Origin: CAZHTS01 sp964535315
GTDB lineage: Bacteria; Chloroflexota; Anaerolineae; Anaerolineales; Anaerolineaceae
Reading direction: 5' to 3'
NCBI GenBank assembly: GCA_964535315.1
Contig: CAZHTS010000021.1
Location: 1-60,961, forward strand
Length of the DNA: 60,961 nt
In this document: positions 1-8,800 of the stretch, piece by piece
How the letters are laid out: each line of letters begins with the position of its first letter
How positions within the stretch are numbered: position 1 is the stretch's first letter
Position numbers and translations under genes: made by a program
Notes under the pieces: model-generated
The model's input: the letters and a program-made list of their open reading frames with translations, nothing else
Told to the model about the DNA's origin: nothing
Database searches by the model: none

Positions 1-170
1 TGAGTGTATTATAATGCCTGTTGATTTAGATTACAATAAAACGGTACGTTTTTCAAAGCCGTGTAAGATGATTTTTGAGGAAGACGTGCCTGTTCGAGGG
101 GGACGGACCCCAAAACGCGGTGTGCGGTGATAAAATTTGGCGGCGAATACCCGACGAGAAGGAGTTTGCA

Positions 171-977
171 TTGCATAAACGATTCGTACAAGTGATGATT
201 TGCTGGTTGTGTCTGGCACTGGAAGCCTGCTCGGCGGGGCAGGCGGTTGCACCGCGGCCATCTGTGACTGTTACCCCATCACCGACTCAGAGATTGAGCG
301 CGACCCCGGTCGTTGTGACTGCCACGCTGCCGGATACGCCGGTGTTCACCGCCACGCCGGTGGTTACCCGGACAGTTGCGCTGGAGCCGGCAGACGCTTT
401 GCGGTCTTATCTTCAAAGCGTGATTGCGGAACGCGAAACGGCCGAAAAACTGCTGGCAAAAGATTTGCAGCAAAGCGAGGATGTGTGGGCGGCATTATCC
501 AGATTTGAGACGAGCAATAAAACGACTTCGGAGCAGCTGGCGTTGGTCCGTACTGCCGCCCAGGCCAAAATGGATTTGAGTCAGGAGGAACGGCAGGCGA
601 TTGCACCGGCGTTGAGCGATGCTCAGAATGTCCTCTTGGCGGCCTTTGGCGAGGAGATGCATACCCCTACGCCCAAAGGGGTTGCGGAGCTAACCCAAAA
701 GTATAACCGCAGCATCGACGCTCTGCTGGCGATCCAGGCGAAGGCCGGGCAGCCGAAGATCGGCCTGGCTTACCAACAGCTTTTTGTCGTTGACGCAGGT
801 TATTTGAGCGCCCGGTTCATCTACATTTGTGCGGTAACTGGTTTGGAGAGTCGCCAGGACAAGGCCGGACTTGAGGTGGCAAAGACTTGGTTGCGCACTG
901 TGATGGATGGCGAGGCGCGCGTGTGGGCGCAGATTTCGACACTGTATGGGGTTGCTGCTCCATTTGCAAAGCCTTGA
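171..977 (+). CDS. Lipoprotein of unknown function
   Basis: A 268-residue protein if translation begins at the TTG at 171, which is preceded by AGAAGGAG at 157-164. The open frame extends upstream to 75 without a ribosome site. The N-terminus has a lysine/arginine start, a hydrophobic core and Leu-Glu-Ala-Cys, which fits a lipoprotein signal peptide cleaved before the cysteine at about residue 20. A Thr/Pro/Val-rich linker follows (about 25-75), then an alpha-helical, charged domain of about 190 residues that I do not recognise. Low-complexity Pro/Thr linkers after the lipobox are common in Anaerolineae surface proteins. The stop codon lies 15 bases before the next lipoprotein gene, so the two are probably one transcript. 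Function unknown; placement on the outer face of the membrane is inferred. Confidence 0.7.
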   Translation: MHKRFVQVMICWLCLALEACSAGQAVAPRPSVTVTPSPTQRLSATPVVVTATLPDTPVFTATPVVTRTVALEPADALRSYLQSVIAERETAEKLLAKDLQQSEDVWAALSRFETSNKTTSEQLALVRTAAQAKMDLSQEERQAIAPALSDAQNVLLAAFGEEMHTPTPKGVAELTQKYNRSIDALLAIQAKAGQPKIGLAYQQLFVVDAGYLSARFIYICAVTGLESRQDKAGLEVAKTWLRTVMDGEARVWAQISTLYGVAAPFAKP

Positions 978-991
978 GGCAGGCACTGAAA

Positions 992-2749
992 GTGAACAAA
1001 CGGGCATCTTTGCAGGGGTTATGGCTGATCGTTTTGCTGTTTTTAAGCGCTTGCGTGTTGTCATTGGGTAGAGAGGAAGGCGCTGCCGCCACGGCGGAGG
1101 CGGTGGATTGGCAGCAATATGTTCCGACCGCTACGCCGTCGCCGTCGCCAACGGCGGTGTTACCAACACCTACTGCCGCGCTGCCGGGGCGAGCGATACG
1201 CCTCATTTCGACTGAGACGCTTTTCTCGGTAGAGAACCCCACCGTACAAGACCGGCGTTACCCGGTATGGAACGGGGCTTTTTATCCTTCGCGCGGGGAT
1301 ACTTATCTTCGCGTCGATGTGGAAGTGCGCCCGGGCGATGCAACGCCGGAAGGGAGTAGCGCCGGGTTTTTTGTCGAAAATGCACCGGCCCCAGGTCGTG
1401 ACGGAAAAGGCCGGCCTGGGTACCGGGCGCTGTTTGTGGGCCGGCAGAGTGGATTGTGGGTCGTGCAGTTCTGGATGGATGGTGAAGTGCATTCGCTGGA
1501 TCGATTTTTGACCCAGGACGATTTTCGTGAAGTGTTTGTGCTGCGCCTGGTTGCCGGTGGGCAGCGACTGGAATTGCAGGCGCGGGATGGCGAGGTGCGC
1601 AGCCTGGATTTCCCGGCGCCGTTGTACGCCCTGGATCAGCCGGTTTCCATTGTCTTACAGGCGCCAGGACGGGGCGCACTCAGAGTCGCTCATTTTGAAG
1701 TGGCGCAGACCGGTGAAATAGCGGCGATCGAAGGGGGGGGCACGAAATCATTGCGCCAGGTCGCCGAAGGCCGCGGAATCAGCATCGGTGTCAACAGCAA
1801 TGCGTGGTCGTTTGCGGCTGATCCGCGGCATGCGAAATTGATCGGCCGTGAATTCAAATTGTTGTCTCTCACCGAGATGTTTGATTGGCAATCCTTACGT
1901 CCGGCGGCAAGCCAGTTTGATTTCTCTCTTGCGGATCAATTGGTGAATTATGGTTTGCAGCAGGATATGCGTTTGCGTGGGGCGCTCTTGCCATCTGCCC
2001 GGCAAGAAAATGCTTTCCCGGAATGGGTACAGGCCGGGGCGTTTGACCGGCAGCAGTGGTTGGAGGCGATTAATTATCATAGTGAAGCTGTCCTGTCGCG
2101 GTATGCTGGCGAGATAAAGGAATGGGTGGTGGCGAGCGATACGATCTGGCAGGGGCGTTTTGTAAGCACGGATTTATTGTGGAATGCGGCCGGAGAGGAT
2201 GCGATTGCCCACGCGTTTCGGTATGCACACAAACTGGATCCCCAGGCAACGTTGATTTACGGCTTCGATCGGAACGAACGTAAAGATGGACAATCGAACA
2301 CGGTTTATTCGTACATCGAGCGCCTGGTGAAACAGGACGTGCCTGTGAATGGGGTCGGGCTAAAGGCTCATTTGTTTTTAAGCAACCCGCCGAAAAAAGA
2401 GGTGCTGCTGGCCAACATGCGCCGTTATGCCGATCTGAAAGTGGATATTTACATCCTGGAAGCGGATGTCAATCTATATGATGGCCGGGATGGCGTTTTG
2501 CCAGGTGAACTGGAGACACAGGCTCAGATCTATCACGATTTGTTGTGGGCCTGTTTTCGTATCAATCAGGAGCGCGGCGAGCCGGTGTGTAAGAGTTTTA
2601 CGCTGTGGGATGCCAGCGATGCCAGCGGTAGGCCGCCGTTGTCTGCCGATGTTGGCGGCTGGGAGGCGGCGAACGTTTTTGACGGGCAATACCAACCCAA
2701 GCCGGCATACAAAGTCTTGTATCGGCTGTTGGAAAGCGGCCCAGAATAG
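992..2749 (+). CDS. GH10-like (xylanase-fold) lipoprotein, catalytic site degenerate
   Basis: Start chosen at the GTG at 992; the frame is open upstream to 887 but that part overlaps the preceding gene. The 585-residue product has a lipoprotein signal peptide (hydrophobic stretch ending Leu-Ser-Ala-Cys), a Pro/Thr linker, a beta-rich domain at about 70-250 that may bind carbohydrate, and a C-terminal TIM-barrel region (about 265-580) resembling glycoside hydrolase family 10. The nucleophile region is recognisable as ILEADV. The acid/base motif, normally VVNE, reads VVASD, so the general acid glutamate is missing. The usual WHxQ strand-3 motif is also not evident. It may bind or act on polysaccharide at the cell surface, or be a non-catalytic relative. 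It probably forms an operon with the upstream lipoprotein. Confidence 0.65.
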   Translation: MNKRASLQGLWLIVLLFLSACVLSLGREEGAAATAEAVDWQQYVPTATPSPSPTAVLPTPTAALPGRAIRLISTETLFSVENPTVQDRRYPVWNGAFYPSRGDTYLRVDVEVRPGDATPEGSSAGFFVENAPAPGRDGKGRPGYRALFVGRQSGLWVVQFWMDGEVHSLDRFLTQDDFREVFVLRLVAGGQRLELQARDGEVRSLDFPAPLYALDQPVSIVLQAPGRGALRVAHFEVAQTGEIAAIEGGGTKSLRQVAEGRGISIGVNSNAWSFAADPRHAKLIGREFKLLSLTEMFDWQSLRPAASQFDFSLADQLVNYGLQQDMRLRGALLPSARQENAFPEWVQAGAFDRQQWLEAINYHSEAVLSRYAGEIKEWVVASDTIWQGRFVSTDLLWNAAGEDAIAHAFRYAHKLDPQATLIYGFDRNERKDGQSNTVYSYIERLVKQDVPVNGVGLKAHLFLSNPPKKEVLLANMRRYADLKVDIYILEADVNLYDGRDGVLPGELETQAQIYHDLLWACFRINQERGEPVCKSFTLWDASDASGRPPLSADVGGWEAANVFDGQYQPKPAYKVLYRLLESGPE

Positions 2750-2762
2750 CCCGAGGAGCAGA

Positions 2763-3665
2763 TTACCAGAACAGCAATAAGATGCCGGCCAGGGCGGCAA
2801 CCGCGCCGAGAATGGCGCGGGCGTTAAGCTTTTCGCCGGTGGCCAGGGCGATGGGCAAAATGAACAATGGGCTGGTGGAAAGCAACGTTTGCGTAATACC
2901 GGCCGGCGCGCTGGACAGAGCGAATTGTTGCAGCCACATACACAAGAAGGTGCCAATAAAAGTGGCCCAGAACAGATTTTGAACGGTTGTGCCCGCCTGG
3001 GGGTCTTTTTTCCATGCCAGCAGTTTCTGGCGACTGAAGGCCAGCCCGACCAGGAGCGCCAGGCTGCCGGCGGTCAGACGAAAGAGGGCGCTTTGTAAAG
3101 GGGTCACGGCAGTCAGGGTCAATGCGGCGCGCGAAAAGACGACGCCGGTGGCCTGGGAGAGGGTGGCGATTATGCCGAATAACACCCCCCGGAGCGTAAC
3201 GCGATGAGCGTCGTCGGAGGTGGAGCGTTCGCCGATCACCCAGGCGATGCCGGCGACAGTGATTATGATACCCACCCAGGCAGAGGGAGGGAGTTGTTCA
3301 TTCAGGGTAAACAGAGCAATCAGCGCCGTTGTGGGTGGGGCCAGGGCGCCAAGGAGCAAGGCTTTGCGCGCCCCTAATCTTGTCAGCGACTCAAAAAAGG
3401 CGGTGTCGCCGATGCTGATGCCAATGACGCCGCTCAAAGCCAGCAAAAGCATAGCCTGCAGGCTGATGGCAGAGAATATTTCGCCACGCAACCAGATAGC
3501 CGCGAGCAACAAGAGGGAAGCCAACACGCCTTTCCACAAAGTCATTTCGATTGGGCGGATCATTTTTCCTGCCCGATCAAATAATAGCGAGGCGAAAGAC
3601 CACAAAATAGCGGCGCTGAGCGCGGCCATTTCACCGGCGAATAGCGGGGAAAAAGTTTCAGGCAT
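2763..3665 (-). CDS. EamA/DMT-family transporter
   Basis: Three hundred residues with about ten hydrophobic segments in two similar halves, which is the layout of the drug/metabolite transporter (EamA) family. The first half begins with the typical ALSAAILWSFASLLF helix. The second contains GVLFGIIATLSQATGVVFSRAAL, a family-like helix start. AAGGAA lies before the ATG. EamA proteins export or import small metabolites such as amino acids and nucleotides, and the substrate cannot be read from sequence. The gene ends 14 bases from the convergent GH10-like gene and lies downstream of the MoaD-like gene on the same strand. A second, only distantly similar EamA protein occurs at 19202-20107. Confidence 0.85.
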   Translation of the reverse strand: MPETFSPLFAGEMAALSAAILWSFASLLFDRAGKMIRPIEMTLWKGVLASLLLLAAIWLRGEIFSAISLQAMLLLALSGVIGISIGDTAFFESLTRLGARKALLLGALAPPTTALIALFTLNEQLPPSAWVGIIITVAGIAWVIGERSTSDDAHRVTLRGVLFGIIATLSQATGVVFSRAALTLTAVTPLQSALFRLTAGSLALLVGLAFSRQKLLAWKKDPQAGTTVQNLFWATFIGTFLCMWLQQFALSSAPAGITQTLLSTSPLFILPIALATGEKLNARAILGAVAALAGILLLFW

Positions 3666-3691
3666 GATATTTCCTTGTAACCAGCAGGCGT

Positions 3692-3925
3692 TTACTTTCC
3701 GCCGCCGAAGGGCGGGTATAACTCCAGATGGTCATGATCGTTGGTCAGGGTGTTATCGAGGGGCACCAGTTTCCCATTGAGTAAGGCAATGGCGATCTCG
3801 CCTGGCGGTATACCCAGTTGTTCGATAACGGTCAGTAATGGGGTGTCCTGGTGGCATTCAATTTCAACCCGGCTGCGGCGTTCGGCCTGATACCAGGCGA
3901 GATGGCCTCCCAGATGAACGTACAT
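3692..3925 (-). CDS. MoaD/ThiS-like sulfur-carrier protein
   Basis: A 77-residue ubiquitin-like protein that ends Pro-Pro-Phe-Gly-Gly-Gly-Lys. A terminal or near-terminal Gly-Gly is the adenylation and thiocarboxylation site in the MoaD/ThiS family. The start ATG overlaps the stop of the upstream aldehyde:ferredoxin oxidoreductase gene (TGATG at 3923-3927) with AAGGAAA before it, so the two are translationally coupled. Small MoaD-like proteins are often encoded beside AOR-family tungsto/molybdopterin enzymes. The natural reading is a dedicated sulfur donor for pterin cofactor synthesis or maturation. The lysine after the glycines is unusual for canonical MoaD and may need trimming. Confidence 0.8.
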   Translation of the reverse strand: MYVHLGGHLAWYQAERRSRVEIECHQDTPLLTVIEQLGIPPGEIAIALLNGKLVPLDNTLTNDHDHLELYPPFGGGK

Positions 3926-5829
3926 CACCCGGTTTCCTTTTCAGACGTCCAAGACAGCCCGAGGGCTTCGATGCGTTGGCGGATGGGAATGCCCATCGTT
4001 TCATCCCAACCTTTGATCCGATAAAGGGTCTTCATGGCGCGCCCAAATTCCTCTTCGGAAATTCCCTGGCCTTGGAGCACTCCGTTCTCCAGGGGTGCAA
4101 AAATGCGTTTGGGCAGGGTATCGTCCTGAGGGCCGAACCCGTGGCGCAGATTAAAGATGCGAGCCATGTTCAAGGCACGTTCGCCGATTTCCAGCAAATC
4201 GGCTACGGTGACCTCCCAACCCGACGCCATGTGGATGGCTTCCAGCACGTCTTCGACCTGAATGAAGGAGCGCGGCGCCGGGCCAAAGTAACACAGGCCG
4301 ATGCTTTTGCCGAAGCTGCTCCACCGTTCAAACAAAAAGTACTGCTCGACCTTTTTGTCGCTGAGGTCGCGCGGCGCCAATCCTTCCAGCGGGCCGATCT
4401 TACTTCCGCCTTGAAATGAAACAGAGGCGGGATTGGCAAGCGCGGTGTCGTGAATGGAGGTCAGGTGGTCAGCGCCTGTCTCCGAGATGGCGTATCCCAG
4501 CCCTACACTGACTTTGCCGCGCGGGTCGTGCATGGGTAATTCCTGGCCCTTGACCTGAATGGCGTATTCCAGGGCGTTGCCTCCGATGCTTTGGGCGGCG
4601 CGGAGCGACCCTTCGGCCAGCAGATTCCCAAACCCCTGTCGTCGGGCAATTCGTTCAACCATTTCAATCATGGCGGCCACGTTGCCGAAACGGAGCTCGA
4701 TCCCATCGGTGTCTTTGAGCCCGATCAAGCCATTTTCAAAGCATTCCATTGCGAAAGCAATGGTCGCTCCGGTGGAGATTGTATCCAATGTGTAGCGATT
4801 GCATAATTCATTGACTTTAGCGACAGCCTGAATATCACATACGCCACAGTCGGAACCAAATGCGGCGATCGTTTCATATTCGGGGCCGCCGTATTCTCCA
4901 CTGACCTGATATCGATCATTGCTGGCTACTTCGCGTTTACAGCGGATACTGCATGCGTAGCAACTGCGTCGTCCGGTGAAGATCTCTTTTTCATACGTTT
5001 CCCAATCGATCAGTTTGGCGTGTTCAAATGAACCCATCCGAAAATTCAGGGTGGGCAGGATGCCGGCGGCATTTAATCCGCCGACCAGCCCCGGCGTCCC
5101 ACGTTGTTGCATGTCCCAACTGATTGGGTGTTCTTTGGATTCTTTGACCAGGCGGCGCCCAAGCGCTGCCAGACCCTCGGGGTTGGCGGCATATTCGGCG
5201 TACCGGGTGTGGCCGCGTACCGCAATAGCTTTCAGGTTCTTTGACCCCATCACCGCTCCCATTCCACTGCGCCCATTGAAATGACGCAGTTCGTTGGTGG
5301 CGGCGGCGTAACGTACCAGGTTTTCGCCAGCAATGCCAATTTGCAAAATGCGCACCATCCTGTCATTCAATTCATCGCGGATGGCTTGCTGCACAAAATC
5401 TGGATGCTGCCCCCAAAGGTGGCGCGCCGGACGAATTTCTGCCTGTCCATCCTGTATCCAGAGATAGACGGGCTCGGGGGACTTGCCGGTGATGACAATA
5501 CCTTCAAATCCGGCAAATTTTAGCTCGGGGCCCCAAAATCCACCGGCTTCCGATTCGCCGTAGCCTCCGGTCAGGGGTGAAAGCGCGGCCATCGTGTAGC
5601 GTGTGGCGGTGGCGATGGGGGTGCCGGTTAACAACGCGGCGGTGACGACAAGTGCGTTTTCAGGGCCTAGCGGATCACAATGGGGGGGGATTTCATGCAA
5701 AAGAAAATAAGAGGCCAGCGCTTTGCCGCCGGGATATTGACGGTAAAAAGTTTCGTCAAATGTTTCGGTGGTAATACTGGCGGAACTCAAATCTACGCGT
5801 AGAATTTTTGCCGGGGTACCAAAGCCCAT
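3925..5829 (-). CDS. Aldehyde:ferredoxin oxidoreductase (AOR family)
   Basis: A tungsten or molybdenum bis-pterin enzyme that oxidises aldehydes to acids with ferredoxin as electron acceptor. It starts at the ATG at 5829 (MGFGTPAKILRV) with AGGCAGG upstream, giving 634 residues, close to the family norm. The N-terminal domain has the pterin-binding pattern GESEAGGFWGPELKFAGFEG. The [4Fe-4S] ligands are visible as CYACSIRC (CxxCxxxC) with a fourth cysteine in GLCYFGP. An in-frame TTG at 5862 lies exactly seven bases after a TATAAT box, so a longer leaderless form is possible. Its partners are the MoaD-like protein downstream and the ferredoxin gene immediately upstream. Substrate unknown. Confidence 0.9.
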   Translation of the reverse strand: MGFGTPAKILRVDLSSASITTETFDETFYRQYPGGKALASYFLLHEIPPHCDPLGPENALVVTAALLTGTPIATATRYTMAALSPLTGGYGESEAGGFWGPELKFAGFEGIVITGKSPEPVYLWIQDGQAEIRPARHLWGQHPDFVQQAIRDELNDRMVRILQIGIAGENLVRYAAATNELRHFNGRSGMGAVMGSKNLKAIAVRGHTRYAEYAANPEGLAALGRRLVKESKEHPISWDMQQRGTPGLVGGLNAAGILPTLNFRMGSFEHAKLIDWETYEKEIFTGRRSCYACSIRCKREVASNDRYQVSGEYGGPEYETIAAFGSDCGVCDIQAVAKVNELCNRYTLDTISTGATIAFAMECFENGLIGLKDTDGIELRFGNVAAMIEMVERIARRQGFGNLLAEGSLRAAQSIGGNALEYAIQVKGQELPMHDPRGKVSVGLGYAISETGADHLTSIHDTALANPASVSFQGGSKIGPLEGLAPRDLSDKKVEQYFLFERWSSFGKSIGLCYFGPAPRSFIQVEDVLEAIHMASGWEVTVADLLEIGERALNMARIFNLRHGFGPQDDTLPKRIFAPLENGVLQGQGISEEEFGRAMKTLYRIKGWDETMGIPIRQRIEALGLSWTSEKETG

Positions 5830-5869
5830 ACTCGCCTGCCTTTGTATCGCGTGTTGGTCCAATATATTC

Positions 5870-5875
5870 ATTATA
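5870..5875 (-). promoter_or_regulatory. Extended -10 box before the AOR gene
   Basis: On the minus strand the sequence reads TGTTATAAT, a perfect TATAAT preceded by the TGn extension. No good -35 is visible 17 bases upstream. It lies between the ferredoxin terminator hairpin and the AOR gene, so AOR and the MoaD-like gene probably have their own promoter. Confidence 0.6.
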
Positions 5876-5919
5876 ACATTGGCAGCGGTGTTTTCTTTGT
5901 GGTGTGGTTTGGGAAAGCA

Positions 5920-5945
5920 CGAGGGTGTTTTTGCAAACACCCTCG
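5920..5945 (-). terminator. Strong hairpin between the ferredoxin and AOR genes
   Basis: A perfect 11-bp stem (CGAGGGTGTTT at 5920-5930, AAACACCCTCG at 5935-5945) with a four-base loop. It lies 28 bases past the ferredoxin stop codon. The minus-strand continuation is TGCTTTCCC, so the U-run is weak. Probably a terminator or mRNA 3'-end stabiliser for the ferredoxin transcript. Confidence 0.6.
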
Positions 5946-5973
5946 TTAAGTTTATGGCAAGATGATTATTGGA

Positions 5974-6165
5974 TTACTCTTTGATGCTGATGGCGCCCTC
6001 GGGGCAGTCATCGGCGGCCTGGCGTACAGCGTCCCAATATTTTTCGGGAATGGGATCCAATAATACTTTGGCGACGGCGCCATCAGCCAGACTAAAGACT
6101 TCAGGACAATCGCCTTCACAAATACCACAGCCCAGGCAGGTGTCGGGATCTACAACGGCTTTCAT
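5974..6165 (-). CDS. Single [4Fe-4S] ferredoxin
   Basis: A 63-residue ferredoxin starting at the ATG at 6165 (MKAVVDPDTC) with GAGGAACC before it. The upstream open frame to 6255 has no comparable ribosome site. The cluster ligands follow the Thermotoga-type single-cluster pattern: CLGCGICEGDCP near residues 10-20, and a C-terminal CPEGAI near residue 55. The fourth cysteine of the first motif and the missing second CxxC set are typical of one [4Fe-4S] cluster. It lies directly upstream of the AOR gene and is the obvious candidate for the electron acceptor of that enzyme. Confidence 0.88.
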   Translation of the reverse strand: MKAVVDPDTCLGCGICEGDCPEVFSLADGAVAKVLLDPIPEKYWDAVRQAADDCPEGAISIKE

Positions 6166-6277
6166 CGGTTCCTCCTTTAGAATTTGGTTCTGTCTATTAT
6201 TGTATTCCCTTTGCAAAGGGATGCTATTGCCGAATTGCGCGGGTCTATATGACAATCGCCATGAGGTTTGTGCGAGT

Positions 6278-7036
6278 TTAGCGCTGCACCTCTTCGACTT
6301 CCTGATACCAGCGAACGCGTGTACCTAACCGCGAACGCATTTTCCAGCCCAATGTTTTTGAGGTTGTTTCAAGGACGCGACGAATTCGTTCGAGCCGGTG
6401 ATGGATGATCTGGATCTGCTCAGGGGTCAGGTCGACCTTTTTCTCCACAAGCAACGCGTTCAATTTGCGAATGGTAAGCATGGTGGTGGTATACAGCCCC
6501 CAATCGCGGGCGCATAAACGAGCGATCCAATCCACGTTGATGGTGTTCTCATCACCATGTCCCACCTCATAATCCAGCAAAAGGGCAAAGATGTCGAGGG
6601 CGTCTTTGTGGTTGAGCTCGACGATCTGGGCTTTTGAGAGGAACAAATCCGCCAGCGGCACCGTGACAGTTTCGAGGGCCAGGCGTTTCGAGAGCGGCAA
6701 CTTGTGGCACATCTCAAAGTCACCGATGAAGATATCGATTTGCCGGCCACGGGTGGCATCGTAGAACAACTGGCGGCGGTCGCCATTCAACGTGTTGAGG
6801 GCGCGATCGGGTACGTAGCCCTGAGAAGTCAAGAACTCGGCCAATCGCCGGGCGCCCTTCTTGTCGGTAACAAAATCAATATCCGGATAGTCTCTTTTGA
6901 GTGCGAAATGGTTTGCGTTTGGACAACGGACTTTGAAAGCCAGTCCACCGATCAAACGCAGACAGATCCCGCGGTTTTTGGCCTCGGTGATCAACGATTG
7001 CATTTCGTCTTCAATGTGAGGTGATGTATGGTTCAT
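6278..7036 (-). CDS. Nucleotidyltransferase-fold protein
   Basis: A 252-residue protein with GGGAGA before its ATG. The N-terminal half carries a nucleotidyltransferase-like signature: IGGLAFKVR, then YPDIDFVTD, giving the spaced GG and DxD pattern of pol-beta-type folds, followed by QIDIFIGD, which could supply a third acid. The C-terminal half is helical with basic patches. Similar proteins occur widely in Chloroflexota and Actinobacteria as putative nucleotidyl transferases, some of them AbiEii-like. No antitoxin-like partner is adjacent. Substrate and role unknown. Confidence 0.6.
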   Translation of the reverse strand: MNHTSPHIEDEMQSLITEAKNRGICLRLIGGLAFKVRCPNANHFALKRDYPDIDFVTDKKGARRLAEFLTSQGYVPDRALNTLNGDRRQLFYDATRGRQIDIFIGDFEMCHKLPLSKRLALETVTVPLADLFLSKAQIVELNHKDALDIFALLLDYEVGHGDENTINVDWIARLCARDWGLYTTTMLTIRKLNALLVEKKVDLTPEQIQIIHHRLERIRRVLETTSKTLGWKMRSRLGTRVRWYQEVEEVQR

Positions 7037-7081
7037 GTTCTCCCTTGATTTTGTCTTATTTTACCACCAAACGAAGGTGTA

Positions 7082-8728
7082 TTATTCGGCGGGGATTTCC
7101 TGATGAACCTTATCGATGTCGATGCCTTCTTTTTTGCGGTACTGCTTAAAGCCCAGGTAAATTCCCAACGCCAGAGCATACATTACCAACATAAAGATGA
7201 TCGAGTTCGTATTTTGCAAACCGATGCCATACAGTTTATTGGGGTCGATCAGCCATTGGTAGAGCAGGAAGACGAGGAACCCGCCGAAGATGGCGCCGGC
7301 AATCGTTACCATCGGGATCCCCAATACATTGTACTTGGCAATGGGGGAAGCCTTATAGAGATCGGGTTTGCGATAGGGCATGACGGCTGCGGCTATGGTG
7401 GTGCCCAGATAGGTTACCGCAATTACCAGTGTCGAATCGAGGGTAAAGGAGCGGAAGCCAAACACATCCCAGGCGAAGAGGGCGGAGATGATCAGGGAGG
7501 GGATGACCATTAACAACAGGGCCAGGATAGGGGTGTGGGTCCGTTCGTCGATTTCGGCGACTTTCTCGGGCAGCAGGCGGTCGAACGCCGCGGCGAAGAT
7601 CACGCGCGTCGAGCTGAGGAAGACGGTACCCGACCAGCCAAACCACCACAGGCTCATGAGCAGGATGACGACGAATTGTAAGACACGGCTGCTGGACATA
7701 TAGACGGCCAACAAGGCGGGGTAGGGCCAGACGGGGAGCGGCGGGGTCTGGTCGGTGTATCCCCAGGCATAGTTCCACCAGGCGCCATTGGCCTTCATAT
7801 AGAAATCCCAACTGATGGTCTTGTTAATCAGCAGCAGGAAGATGGCGGCCAGCACAGTGGTAACGATGAGCGCCAACGCCATTCCCCAGAAATTGCGCTT
7901 GAAATCGGTGGCGCCGCGCACTTCACCGTAGAGGGTGGTGCCCCAGTTGGGCCACAGGTTGAAGAAAACAATGAAAGGCATAGCCAGGAAGATGGCGCTA
8001 AAGCTTCCGCCTGTCAGCGGAGCGACTGCACCGGCCTCTTCACCGGCCTTTAGTGTAGCCGTGAATACATCCGCCGGCGCGCCAAACATTTGTGGGGCGT
8101 TGGCTTCCAGTCCGGCGCGGAAGGCTTCCGGGCTGCCAAACAGCAAAAAACCAAATACGATCAGCAGCCCGATCATGCCGACGACGAAGCAAAACTTCTG
8201 GATGCGGGCGTACCATTTCATGCCGATGGCGATGTAGAAGGTGACGAAGGCGCACAAAATGATGGCCGTGCTGAACAGGCCGAGAGGCGTTTGCCCGAAC
8301 CATAGGGCGGCGTCTTTGGCGCCGGCGATCCCCAGCAGGGGGGTCAGGAAGAGGTGGCGCAGCATATCGCTATAGAGGGGAACCCACAGCCATAAGATGA
8401 ACCACCACCCGGTAACGGCCAGGACAAAGCCAATGCCGCCGCCCAAAATGCGGCTTTGCCAGACGTAATCACCGCCGGAGCGCGGCATGACGGCTACCAG
8501 GGCGGCATATACGACCACTTCAAACAGAATGAAGGCTGAACTGATCAACAGTGTAGGGAGCAGGCCGCCTTCGAGGGCATACATCTGGCTGAAAATGTAG
8601 AGGCCCAGTGTCACCAGGTTAATGGAAAAGGTGGCATAGATGAAAGCATCAAAGACCGACCAGGACCTGACCAATCCTGTTGCTTTGCGCACAAACAGGT
8701 CAGTTTCTAGTGCAACTTTACGAGGCAT
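7082..8728 (-). CDS. APC-family amino acid permease
   Basis: A 548-residue membrane protein with about 12 hydrophobic segments and the N-terminal pattern of amino acid-polyamine-organocation permeases (TGLVRSWSVFDAFIYATFSINLV). The start at 8728 is set by AGGAGG with a nine-base spacer; an upstream in-frame ATG at 8752 overlaps that ribosome site. It has the long loops between segments seen in bacterial APC members that import amino acids. The substrate cannot be predicted. It lies 72 bases downstream of the metallophosphoesterase gene and could belong to the same minus-strand run back to the nitrilase gene. Confidence 0.85.
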   Translation of the reverse strand: MPRKVALETDLFVRKATGLVRSWSVFDAFIYATFSINLVTLGLYIFSQMYALEGGLLPTLLISSAFILFEVVVYAALVAVMPRSGGDYVWQSRILGGGIGFVLAVTGWWFILWLWVPLYSDMLRHLFLTPLLGIAGAKDAALWFGQTPLGLFSTAIILCAFVTFYIAIGMKWYARIQKFCFVVGMIGLLIVFGFLLFGSPEAFRAGLEANAPQMFGAPADVFTATLKAGEEAGAVAPLTGGSFSAIFLAMPFIVFFNLWPNWGTTLYGEVRGATDFKRNFWGMALALIVTTVLAAIFLLLINKTISWDFYMKANGAWWNYAWGYTDQTPPLPVWPYPALLAVYMSSSRVLQFVVILLMSLWWFGWSGTVFLSSTRVIFAAAFDRLLPEKVAEIDERTHTPILALLLMVIPSLIISALFAWDVFGFRSFTLDSTLVIAVTYLGTTIAAAVMPYRKPDLYKASPIAKYNVLGIPMVTIAGAIFGGFLVFLLYQWLIDPNKLYGIGLQNTNSIIFMLVMYALALGIYLGFKQYRKKEGIDIDKVHQEIPAE

Positions 8729-8800
8729 CGGATAGTTCCTCCTAGGGTACAAAAAATGGATGAGGTGAGTGCGTGTGGTGAACGCGGCGTCAGCCGCGAG

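Noticed and set aside
3838..4419. A 193-codon plus-strand frame opposite the AOR gene
   Set aside because: It is antisense to a conserved enzyme, with low-complexity shadow composition.
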